A DNA stretch of 64,000 bases. It comes from JAAYAO01 sp051133435. GTDB lineage: Bacteria > Actinomycetota > Actinomycetes > Propionibacteriales > Propionibacteriaceae. The notes below the pieces were generated by a model. The model was not told where the DNA came from. It did not search any database and saw nothing but the letters and a program-made list of their open reading frames with translations. The DNA lies in the NCBI RefSeq assembly GCF_051133435.1, contig NZ_JBPGNY010000004.1, forward strand, positions 1-64,000, in the 5' to 3' direction. This document shows positions 7,405 through 15,204 of the stretch, piece by piece (positions within the stretch are counted from its first letter, which is position 1; each line of letters opens with the position of its first letter). Both the position numbers and the translations under genes were made by a program.

Positions 7405-8678
7405 TGGCGGACTCGGCCCATGTCACGCTTCTGCGTATAGAAGACGTGCTGCGCGAACAGGCGCCGCACGTGCTCGGCGCGCTGGTGCGACGGTTTGGCC
7501 GCTTCGAACTTGCCGAGGATGCCGTCCAAGAGGCCCTTCTGATCGCTTCCCAGCGCTGGCCCGAGGAGGGGATTCCGGATGAGCCACGCAGTTGGCTGAT
7601 CCGCGTCGGCTACCGGAAGATGGTCGATCTGATCCGGTCCGAACAGGCATCCCACCGGCGGGAGCAAGATGTTGCACACTCCGACCCCGTGCTCGTCGAT
7701 CCCACCCAGCCCGCACCAGTCATCATCAAACACGACGACAGCTTGTACGTGCTGCTGCTGTGCTGTCACCCGTCATTGAGCGAGGTCTCCCAGGTCGCCC
7801 TGACACTGCGTGCGGTGGGTGGACTCACCACCGAGGAGATCGCGAACGCTTACGGCTCGACCGTAACCACGATGGGCACCCGGATCAGTCGCGCCAAGCA
7901 GACCCTGAAGAAGTCCGGTGCTCGTTTCCACATTCTCGATGATGAAGACCTCGCGGGCCGCGTCGCAGTCGCGATGCGGATTCTGTACCTCATCTTCAAC
8001 GAGGGGTACACCGCCACGGGCGGCGACCGTCTCACCCGAATCGACCTCACCACCGAAGCCATAAGGCTCACTCGGATGCTCCACAACCTTCTCCCGGACG
8101 AACCGGAGGTAGCGGGACTCCTCGCTCTCATGCTGCTCACCGAGGCGCGCCGCGACGCCCGCACCGACCTCCGCGAACGGTTGATCGCTCTTCCCGAGCA
8201 GGACCGTTCTCGCTGGAATCGAAGCATGATCACCGAAGGACGACGTCTTATCGACGATGCCTGGGGGCGGGAACGCATCGGCCCCTACCAACTCCAGGCG
8301 GCGATCGCGTCCACGCACACGCAAGCGGTGTCAGCGCAGACCACCGATTGGCCCCAGATCGCCGCGCTCTACCTTTGGCTCGAACGCTTGCTGCCCACCG
8401 CTCCAGTACGACTGGGCCGCGTCGTCGCCGTTGCCGAGGCATTTGGGCCCCGCCGCGGACTCGCCCTTCTGGACCAGTTGGATCGCGACCATCGGCTCAC
8501 CGAGGACCCTCTCATTCGCCGGCGCACCCACGCTGTCCGCGCCCACCTCTTGGACCGCATCGGGGACAGAGATCGAGCGGCGGTCGAGTACCGCATCGCC
8601 GCCGAACTCACTACCAATGACGTTGAACGTCGCTATCTCTTCGAACAGATCAAGCGTCAGGGCGAGTCCACCCCGTAA
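7404..8678 (+). CDS. ECF42-like RNA polymerase sigma factor
   Basis: A 424-residue sigma factor. Region sigma2 is at the N-terminus (LGALVRRFGRFELAEDAVQEALLIASQRWP and PRSWLIRVGYRKMVDLIR). Region sigma4 follows near residues 120-180 (LTLRAVGGLTTEEIANAYGSTVTTMGTRISRAKQTL). A helical C-terminal extension of over 200 residues (IFNEGYTATGGDRLTRIDLTTEAIRL onward) is diagnostic of the RpoE-like/ECF42 group and probably replaces an anti-sigma factor. The start overlaps the DGPF stop by one base. The likely regulon includes its own operon and the divergent DUF1579-like gene. Confidence 0.88.
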   Translation: MADSAHVTLLRIEDVLREQAPHVLGALVRRFGRFELAEDAVQEALLIASQRWPEEGIPDEPRSWLIRVGYRKMVDLIRSEQASHRREQDVAHSDPVLVDPTQPAPVIIKHDDSLYVLLLCCHPSLSEVSQVALTLRAVGGLTTEEIANAYGSTVTTMGTRISRAKQTLKKSGARFHILDDEDLAGRVAVAMRILYLIFNEGYTATGGDRLTRIDLTTEAIRLTRMLHNLLPDEPEVAGLLALMLLTEARRDARTDLRERLIALPEQDRSRWNRSMITEGRRLIDDAWGRERIGPYQLQAAIASTHTQAVSAQTTDWPQIAALYLWLERLLPTAPVRLGRVVAVAEAFGPRRGLALLDQLDRDHRLTEDPLIRRRTHAVRAHLLDRIGDRDRAAVEYRIAAELTTNDVERRYLFEQIKRQGESTP

Positions 8679-8791
8679 ACCTCCGAGTGGGATGCACAGT
8701 CCACGCTGGGAACCGTTGCCCTCGTGGGACAAACACCGCTGACACAGACTCCCGATGATGCAGGAGAAGCTGGCCGATGGATCGGACAGAA

Positions 8792-8837
8792 TGCGGATAG
8801 CCGTCCCGCGCCGCGTCGGGCACCATGGTCGGCATGA
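8792..8837 (+). repeat. 46-bp direct repeat, right copy
   Basis: Matches 606-651 with two substitutions. This copy contains the upstream region and ATG (8834) of the VOC gene, so it is probably the ancestral location and the left copy a duplicate made when the intervening block arrived. Confidence 0.85.
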
Positions 8838-9232
8838 CAGCTTTCGTTTCGCACACCACCTTCGACTGCGCGAACGCCTATGAGCTGTCGCAGTGGTGGA
8901 GCAAGGTTCTCGGTTACGCCGACGACGCCGATGACCCGAACAAGCCCGGTGACGAGGAGTGCGCGATCCACGACCCGGAAACCGGTCACACGCTGCTGTT
9001 CATCCAGGTGCCCGACCTCGACCGCACCGTCCCCAAGCGGGTCCATCTCGATCTGCGGCCCCGCGAGAAGAGCCGGGACGAGGAACTGCGCACCCTGCTC
9101 GAACTGGGAGCCACCGAGGTGGCCGACCGTCGAGGCATTTATGGCCCAGGTTCCGGGTGGATCGTCCTGGCCGATCCCGAGGGCAACGAATTCTGCATCC
9201 TGCGTGCCGAGCACGAACTCGGCCAGAACTAG
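8834..9232 (+). CDS. VOC (glyoxalase/bleomycin resistance) superfamily protein
   Basis: A 132-residue protein with the two-part VOC fold: MTAFVSHTTFDCANAYELSQWW with a metal-site-like His, TGHTLLFIQVPD, a second-half start KRVHLDLRPREK, and a terminal GWIVLADPEGNEFCILRAE supplying the acidic ligand position. These features resemble the glyoxalase-like group common in actinobacteria. The substrate is unknown. ATG 8834 is chosen over an in-frame ATG at 8825 because it gives the usual N-terminus. The start lies inside the right 46-bp repeat. Confidence 0.85.
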   Translation: MTAFVSHTTFDCANAYELSQWWSKVLGYADDADDPNKPGDEECAIHDPETGHTLLFIQVPDLDRTVPKRVHLDLRPREKSRDEELRTLLELGATEVADRRGIYGPGSGWIVLADPEGNEFCILRAEHELGQN

Positions 9233-9260
9233 CGAGTAGCTGTTCAGGTAGTAGTCAGCC

Positions 9261-9896
9261 ATGCCATTGGACCGAACGCGTGACGACTACAACGGCCGTG
9301 CGGCCGAGTACATCGACGCGCTCGGGGCCATCGAATCAACAGCAGAACCCGACCGGGCCCTGATCGAATCGTGGGCCGACCGAGTCCGCGGACGCATCCT
9401 CGACGTCGGGTGTGGGCCGGGCCACTGGACGGCCTGGTTGCACGCCCAGGGACGGACCGTCGAGGGGATCGATCCGGTGCCGGCGTTCATCGGCCACGCG
9501 AGGGCCCAGTACCCGGGTGTCCCGTTCCGTGTCGGACGAGCCGAGCACTTGGACGTCGAAGACGCCTGCATCGGCGGCGTCCTGGCCTGGTACTCACTCA
9601 TCCACGCCGATCCCGGCGATATCCCCACAGTGCTGGACGAGTTCGCTCGAGTGCTCTCCCCCGACGGCTCACTGGTGCTCGGATTCTTCACCGGCCCACG
9701 AGTCGCCGCCTTCGATCATGCGGTGACCACCGCATACACCTGGCCGATCGAGGTGCTCGCACAACTCGTGGAAGATGCCGGTTTCGTCGTGACCGAGCGG
9801 CACACCCGTACCGATCCGGACGCTCGCCCACACGGTGCCCTGGTGGCACGTAGAGAACCGGCTCAGGAGGCGAACCCGCCGGCCTGCTTGGTGTAG
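9261..9896 (+). CDS. class I SAM-dependent methyltransferase
   Basis: A 211-residue methyltransferase. Motif I is RILDVGCGPGHWTAWL and the acidic end of strand 2 is VEGIDPVPAFI. A methyltransferase-11 core follows (HLDVEDACIGGVLAWYSLIH, then FARVLSPDGSLVLGFFTG). It starts 28 nt after the VOC gene and is probably cotranscribed with it. The last eleven or so codons overlap the end of the convergent ABC transporter gene by 34 bp. The acceptor molecule cannot be predicted. Confidence 0.85.
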   Translation: MPLDRTRDDYNGRAAEYIDALGAIESTAEPDRALIESWADRVRGRILDVGCGPGHWTAWLHAQGRTVEGIDPVPAFIGHARAQYPGVPFRVGRAEHLDVEDACIGGVLAWYSLIHADPGDIPTVLDEFARVLSPDGSLVLGFFTGPRVAAFDHAVTTAYTWPIEVLAQLVEDAGFVVTERHTRTDPDARPHGALVARREPAQEANPPACLV

Positions 9897-11638
9897 AGCC
9901 CGGAGTAGATGCCGCAGCGCTGCATCAGTTCGACATGGGTGCCATCGCTCACCACCCGGCCGCCATCAATAACCAGGATCCGGTCGCATTCAGCGGCCAG
10001 GGCCATTCGATGGGTGATGAAGACGGTCGCGCCGCCATCGGCAGCCGTACGGCGTGCCTCGGCCAGGTATTGATCGAGCAGTTCCTCCTCGGCGAGCGGG
10101 TCGAGTGCCGAGGTGTGTTCGTCCAACACCACCAGACGCGCATCGCTGCGGGCGAAGCACCGCGCCACCGCAACCTTCTGCCATTGCCCACCGGACAACC
10201 CGATGCTGTCGGGAAAGACCGCACCGACCGGACGGGTAACCTCGGCCCCGACCAGGCCGAGCACATCTCTCGCCCCTGCCCTTTCCAAACACGCGACCAC
10301 CTGCTCGTCCCCCATCGACAACCCGGAACTCACCGAATCGGCGAGCGGGCCCTCGAGTTGGGCGTAGTCCTGGAACACCACCGAGGACGTGGTGCCATCA
10401 CCGGCATCGCCTCGCCTCACCAGGCCGCGGTCGGCCTCGAGCAATCCCACCAGCAACAGACCCAGAGTCGTTTTCCCCGCCCCGTTGGCGCCGACCAGCA
10501 CAAGGGTCTCCCCCGGGCTGACCCGCACGGTGACTTCACTCAGGGCGTCCTCCGCGGCACCCGGGTAGCGCACCGAGGCGGAGTCGATGGCCACGATCGC
10601 CTCATCGGGTTGTGCGGCATCGGGTTGCCGACCAGTCGCCTCGACATTGGTTCGCTCCGCCCGATCCTCGATCCGGAAGATCCGAACCAAGCCACGGAAC
10701 ACCGTCCTCAACCGACCGAGCGATCTGGCCAGCTGCCATACGGCACCATGCAGGCCGACCACACAGCTCACCGCCACCGTGACCACGGTCAGTGTGACAC
10801 TGCCGGAAACCGCATCGACAACGATCCAGCCCAGCACCACTGCGGCCCCGAGGAAGTACAGGGCGTCCACCAGCGCCAGCACCAGCTTCATCCGCCACAA
10901 GGCGCGATCGTGGGCGCGTCGCGCTTCGCCGGCCAGCCGATCGATTCGATCGCTGACGAACCTCTGAGCCGCATAAGAGCGGATCTCCATCCCGGCGGCG
11001 AAATCTGTGCACATGTCGAGGTAGGTGTTCAGGGCAGGTAGCAGGCGACCTTCTTCCTCTTCGGCCGTCGCCACCTGCCGCTCCGAATACCGGTTGGACG
11101 CCAGCCGGACGAAACCGAGCGCCGCGATGAGCAGCAGTCGCGGTTCGACGATCGCCGAGCTGACCACCAGCACTATCGGGGTGGCGGCATGCCGCAACGC
11201 GTTCAGCATCCGGTTCAGCGCCTGCCCGGCTGCCCCACGAGCAGCCGCGACCGCACCGATCATCGCCTCGGCATCGTCCAAATAGTGCCGATAGGGCAAC
11301 CGCGCCACCGTCAACACCGCGGCCCGGTCCACCTCGAGTCCGACCTGTGCCATCGAGCGCAGCCGGTATCGGGACCCGATTCCGGTCATCAACATGGCTC
11401 CACCGGTGATCACCGCCAAGCCACCGAGGGCACCGAAAAGCAGCACCGCGTGCCCGCCGGCAGCTGCGGCGACGACCACCCCCAGGAGCACCGGCACCAA
11501 GCCTCGTCCGATGGACAGGACCAGCTCGAGCAGGCTGACCAGCAAGGCGGCCCGGTCCACCCGCCAAGCAATTCCCACAACGACCCGCATGGCCCGCCAG
11601 TTCTCGCGGAACGACGGCCTGCCCGGCACCCCGGTCAT
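9863..11638 (-). CDS. ABC exporter half-transporter (permease-ATPase fusion), subunit 2
   Basis: A 591-residue ABCB-type half transporter with about six N-terminal membrane helices, then a nucleotide-binding domain. Walker A is GANGAGKTTLG, the signature is LSGGQWQKVAVARC, and Walker B is LVVLDEHTSALD followed by the H-loop ITHR. The start overlaps the stop of the upstream half-transporter (ATGA), indicating a heterodimer. No peptide-processing domain or recognisable precursor peptide is nearby, so the substrate (lipid, peptide or drug) is open. Confidence 0.88.
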   Translation of the reverse strand: MTGVPGRPSFRENWRAMRVVVGIAWRVDRAALLVSLLELVLSIGRGLVPVLLGVVVAAAAGGHAVLLFGALGGLAVITGGAMLMTGIGSRYRLRSMAQVGLEVDRAAVLTVARLPYRHYLDDAEAMIGAVAAARGAAGQALNRMLNALRHAATPIVLVVSSAIVEPRLLLIAALGFVRLASNRYSERQVATAEEEEGRLLPALNTYLDMCTDFAAGMEIRSYAAQRFVSDRIDRLAGEARRAHDRALWRMKLVLALVDALYFLGAAVVLGWIVVDAVSGSVTLTVVTVAVSCVVGLHGAVWQLARSLGRLRTVFRGLVRIFRIEDRAERTNVEATGRQPDAAQPDEAIVAIDSASVRYPGAAEDALSEVTVRVSPGETLVLVGANGAGKTTLGLLLVGLLEADRGLVRRGDAGDGTTSSVVFQDYAQLEGPLADSVSSGLSMGDEQVVACLERAGARDVLGLVGAEVTRPVGAVFPDSIGLSGGQWQKVAVARCFARSDARLVVLDEHTSALDPLAEEELLDQYLAEARRTAADGGATVFITHRMALAAECDRILVIDGGRVVSDGTHVELMQRCGIYSGLYTKQAGGFAS

Positions 11639-13419
11639 GTCCGGTACCTCGAGGCTTGAGCGCTGAACATCCGGTGGTAGATGCCCTCCCGACTCATCAG
11701 CTCGGTATGGGAGCCGGCTTCGGCAACCACACCGCCGTCCAGCACCAGGATCCGGTCGGCCATTCTGACCGAACTCAGTCGATGCGAAATCAGCAGGACG
11801 GTCTTGCCGGGCAGTAACGACGCCATCTTGTCGAAAAACTCCGCCTCGGCCTCGGCGTCGAGAGCTGCGGTCGGTTCATCCAGCACCACGACTTCGGCCC
11901 CCCGCGCGGTGGCCGCCGCAGCCCTGGCCAAGGCAACGCGTTGCCATTGACCTCCCGAGAGCCCCGGGACCACCACCGGATCGGCCGGTTCGCGCCTCCC
12001 GATTGCCGGCAACTGCTCGCCGAAGGCCCCCAAATCCGCGGCCTCGCCGATGTGCCCCAACCACACGTTGTCCGCTACGGTGCCGGGATAACGCAGAAAG
12101 CTCTGGGTAACCCAGGCAACGCGTGACTCGTCATCAACGTTCGGTCCGACCACGCTGACGGTACCCGCCGTCGGCGTGAGCACTCCGGCGATGATCGCAG
12201 CCAGAGTGGATTTACCGGCCCCGTTGATGCCGACGATGCCCACCCGCTCACCTCGAGCGATCTCCAGATCAACCCCATCCAGCACCCTGTGGTCGTGCTC
12301 GTAGGAGAACTGGACTCCGGCCAGGGCCACGGCCGGCTCATCCGGCCCCGCAATCAGGCGGGTGTCGTGCACCTCGGCCGGGGCCTCGCGCTCGAACTCC
12401 CGCACAGCTTCGTTGGTGACCTTCACCGTCGCGGCCAACACCCCGATATCGCCAACCGGGCCGAGTCCGTTGAGGGCGACCACCGCCAAGACGATCACCA
12501 CCGCTTGCGGGGCAATTGCCGGATTTGCGGCCAACTGCAATCCGAGCGCAACAAGCGTGGCCAAGTGCACAGCCAGGCAGATCAAAGACGAGGCCAGAGC
12601 CCGGCGCGAGGCGGCTTCAAAATGACGCTCATTGCGAGCGAGGGATGCCATCGCCCAGGCCCGCACCCGGTCGGCCAGCCAGGACCCCATCGCGAAAGTG
12701 CGGACTTCCTTGGCGGCCCGACGCTCCATCGCGTACCGATAGAAGTACGAGGCGATGTCTGATTCACGGCCTTCCGCCTGAGCGGTACGCAGCGCCACCT
12801 CCATCAACCGACCGTTGTAGATGCCCGCCACCACCAACGAGATCGACAGCGCCAGCGCCGCGACCCAGTTCCACGTCGCCACCACGACCACCATCGGCAG
12901 GGCCGAGAGCCGCAGCACCAGAACGTCCCAGCCGGCCTGCAGACTGTCCGACAGCTTCCAGTCGCGGAGCCGGTCGGCGACGTTGCGTCCCTTGGTGGCG
13001 AGATGTGGGTTCTTCAGCCAGGCAGTGGATGTGGGTCCGGCCAGGGAGGTGTCCGCGAAGCGACCGACCAAGTTGAGGTAGAGGCCGGTCGAGAGCTTGC
13101 CCACCAGAATGCGGTTGACGGCCTGCAGCACCGGAGCCAGGAAGAACACCAGCGCCAGTGCGATCAGTGGTGGCCAGACCTCTGCCGGGCGGACCGTTTC
13201 CCTTGCTCGAGCCACTGCCTCGAGCACCGGCTGCACCAGCACGACTCCGAGCACATTCACGGCAACGAATGCCGCGGTGCAGGCCGCGACCCCGAGCAGG
13301 ACGGTCGGCGCGATCTGCCACAACAGGCTCAGCACGCGCAGTTGAGGGACGACGCCGTCGCGCAGCCTGCGCCACATTCCGGGCCCGGTGGCGGGCGAGG
13401 CTGTTTGCTGCACGGCCAC
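11635..13419 (-). CDS. ABC exporter half-transporter (permease-ATPase fusion), subunit 1
   Basis: A 594-residue half transporter and first gene of the pair. The membrane domain is followed by an NBD with Walker A GINGAGKSTLA, signature LSGGQWQRVALARA, Walker B VVVLDEPTAALD and H-loop ISHR. Both halves keep the catalytic Glu after Walker B, so neither ATP site is obviously dead. A GTG codon at 13419 is the likely start. It is divergent from the ArsR gene at 13582, with about 160 bp between. Regulation by that sensor is possible but not shown. Confidence 0.88.
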   Translation of the reverse strand: MAVQQTASPATGPGMWRRLRDGVVPQLRVLSLLWQIAPTVLLGVAACTAAFVAVNVLGVVLVQPVLEAVARARETVRPAEVWPPLIALALVFFLAPVLQAVNRILVGKLSTGLYLNLVGRFADTSLAGPTSTAWLKNPHLATKGRNVADRLRDWKLSDSLQAGWDVLVLRLSALPMVVVVATWNWVAALALSISLVVAGIYNGRLMEVALRTAQAEGRESDIASYFYRYAMERRAAKEVRTFAMGSWLADRVRAWAMASLARNERHFEAASRRALASSLICLAVHLATLVALGLQLAANPAIAPQAVVIVLAVVALNGLGPVGDIGVLAATVKVTNEAVREFEREAPAEVHDTRLIAGPDEPAVALAGVQFSYEHDHRVLDGVDLEIARGERVGIVGINGAGKSTLAAIIAGVLTPTAGTVSVVGPNVDDESRVAWVTQSFLRYPGTVADNVWLGHIGEAADLGAFGEQLPAIGRREPADPVVVPGLSGGQWQRVALARAAAATARGAEVVVLDEPTAALDAEAEAEFFDKMASLLPGKTVLLISHRLSSVRMADRILVLDGGVVAEAGSHTELMSREGIYHRMFSAQASRYRT

Positions 13420-13569
13420 TTTGCGGAAGACACCTCTCGTGCTGTCGGCCGAGCGCAGGGTCGGCGACGTGCCACGAACACTATGCGAAGTGTCCGATTC
13501 GATGGAGCCGACACAGCCGAGATGGCCATCGTCGAAGAATCAGTCGTATTTCTCCATCCGACCGCGTTT

Positions 13570-13575
13570 TACTAT
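13570..13575 (+). promoter_or_regulatory. -10 box for leaderless arsR-type gene
   Basis: TACTAT, 6 nt before ATG 13582. It fixes the start codon well inside a much longer open frame. Confidence 0.55.
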
Positions 13576-13581
13576 CTGCGT

Positions 13582-13941
13582 ATGTACGCGGATAACGATT
13601 CACTTGGGGTATCCCCCGATTTCGTCGAGCTGGCGGCCGAGGTACTCGGGCTGCTGTCGGACCCGACCCGAATCAGGATCGTGCTGGCCCTGCGCCAGGC
13701 CGAGGAGTTACCGGTCAATGCCCTGGCGAAGATCGTCGACCGCAAACCGTCCGGGGTGTCACAGCATCTGGCCCGACTCCGGATGGCACGGATGGTCACC
13801 ACCCGACAGGACGGCACGAGCGTGCTCTACCGGCTCACCGATGAGCACGCGGCCTCGCTGGTGCTCGAAGCCGTCAAACAGGCCGAGCACGCCATCGCGC
13901 ACGGACAGATCCCACCGCACCACCGCCTCGATCAGTCGTAG
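13582..13941 (+). CDS. ArsR/SmtB-family metal sensor, KmtR-like
   Basis: A 119-residue winged-helix repressor. The core is LLSDPTRIRIVLALRQAEELPV, with recognition region KPSGVSQHLARLRMARMV and wing TTRQDGTSVLYRL. The C-terminal helix carries His89, Glu102-His103 and His113-His114, closely matching the spacing of the Ni/Co ligands I recall for mycobacterial KmtR (His88, Glu101, His102, His110, His111). No ANTR-type cysteine pair is present. It is followed after 26 nt by an NreB-like MFS exporter, its probable target. Nickel or cobalt sensing is an inference. Confidence 0.85.
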   Translation: MYADNDSLGVSPDFVELAAEVLGLLSDPTRIRIVLALRQAEELPVNALAKIVDRKPSGVSQHLARLRMARMVTTRQDGTSVLYRLTDEHAASLVLEAVKQAEHAIAHGQIPPHHRLDQS

Positions 13942-13967
13942 CCGACTCCACGATTGCGAGCACGCGA

Positions 13968-15200
13968 ATGCTCACCATTCTGCGCAACCCCACCTACGCA
14001 AAGCTGTTCGGCGCCCAGATCATCGCCCTGCTCGGCACCGGCCTGCTCACGGTCGCCCTGGGCCTGTTGGCCTTCGAGATCGCCGGCGGCAACGCCGGCC
14101 TCGTGCTGGGCGTGGCGATGATGATCAAGATGGTCGCTTATGTGGCTATCTCCCCCATCACCACCGCCCTGGTCGCCCGCGTGCCACCGAAACCGGTGTT
14201 GATCACTGCCGATCTGGCGCGGGCTGCCGTCGCCGTCTCGTTGCCGTTCGTCACCGAGGCCTGGCAGATCTATCTGCTGATCTTTGTGCTGCAGTCGGCC
14301 TCGGCCACGTTCACCCCGACCTTCCAGGCGGTCATCCCGTCGGTGCTGCCGGACGAGGGTGAGTACACCCGGGCCCTGTCGCTGTCGCGGTTGGCCTATG
14401 ACCTCGAATCCCTGGCCAGCCCGCTGCTGGCTGCAGCCCTGCTCACCCTGATCAGCTATCACTACCTCTTCGTCGGCACCGTGGTCGGGTTCCTGGCCTC
14501 GGCCATCCTCGTGCTGGCGTCCGGATTCCCCCACATCGAGACGCCTCCGGCCGGCGGGTTTCTCGACCGCCTCACCCGCGGAACCCGCGCCTTCTGGGCC
14601 AGCCATGAGCTGCGTGGCCTGATGGGCCTCAATCTGGTGGTCGCGGCCACGACCGCGATGGTCATCGTCAACACCGTGGTGCTGGTTCAGGGCGACCTGG
14701 GTCGACCTCAGATCGATGTCGCCATACTGCTCGGCGCCTACGGAGCCGGGTCGATGCTGGTCGCGCTGTGCATGCCCGGCCTGCTGGATCGCGTCGCCGA
14801 CCGCGGGGTCATGCTCACCGGCGGCATCGCTCTGCCCGTCCTGCTGTTGGCGGGTGCCGCAGCGCTGACCTGGCTGCGGGGCGACGGGCAGTGGGTCGCG
14901 CTGCTGACGGTCTGGACGCTCCTGGGCGCGGCGGCATCGGTCATCCTCACGCCCTCGGCGCGTTTGCTGCGCCGCAACAGCACCGAGCAGACCCGATCAG
15001 CCGTGTTTGCGGCCCAGTTCTCGCTGTCCCATGCCTGTTTCCTGATCACCTATCCACTCGCCGGGGCCCTCGGCGCGGCCATCGGACTACCGACCGTGTC
15101 GTTGGTATTGGCCGTGCTCGGGCTGATCGGCACGGCCGGTGCGCTGCTGGCCTGGCGCACCGACCCGGCAGCGGGGACGGCGGCACAGGCCAGCCACTAA
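13968..15200 (+). CDS. MFS transporter, NreB-like (putative nickel/cobalt efflux)
   Basis: A 410-residue, roughly 12-TM MFS protein. The N-terminus RNPTYAKLFGAQIIALLGTGLLTVAL and the internal FTPTFQAVIPSVLPDEGEYTRALSLSRL, with LAYDLESLASPLLAA, resemble NreB-type nickel resistance transporters. The position directly after a KmtR-like ArsR sensor supports metal export, but generic drug export cannot be excluded. It ends 4 nt before the convergent MMPL gene stop. Confidence 0.82.
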   Translation: MLTILRNPTYAKLFGAQIIALLGTGLLTVALGLLAFEIAGGNAGLVLGVAMMIKMVAYVAISPITTALVARVPPKPVLITADLARAAVAVSLPFVTEAWQIYLLIFVLQSASATFTPTFQAVIPSVLPDEGEYTRALSLSRLAYDLESLASPLLAAALLTLISYHYLFVGTVVGFLASAILVLASGFPHIETPPAGGFLDRLTRGTRAFWASHELRGLMGLNLVVAATTAMVIVNTVVLVQGDLGRPQIDVAILLGAYGAGSMLVALCMPGLLDRVADRGVMLTGGIALPVLLLAGAAALTWLRGDGQWVALLTVWTLLGAAASVILTPSARLLRRNSTEQTRSAVFAAQFSLSHACFLITYPLAGALGAAIGLPTVSLVLAVLGLIGTAGALLAWRTDPAAGTAAQASH

Positions 15201-15204
15201 CGAC

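Noticed and set aside
606..8837. Prophage or conjugative element
   Set aside because: The block bounded by the direct repeats contains no integrase, transposase, phage structural or transfer gene, and no tRNA gene borders it.
9863..13419. Possible lantibiotic/RiPP export locus
   Set aside because: No modification enzyme, peptidase domain or plausible precursor peptide was found near the two ABC half-transporters.
13478..13493. Inverted repeat ACACT-N6-AGTGT between the ABC exporter and the arsR-type gene
   Set aside because: Arms of five bases only, and distant from the mapped -10 at 13570. It could be chance.
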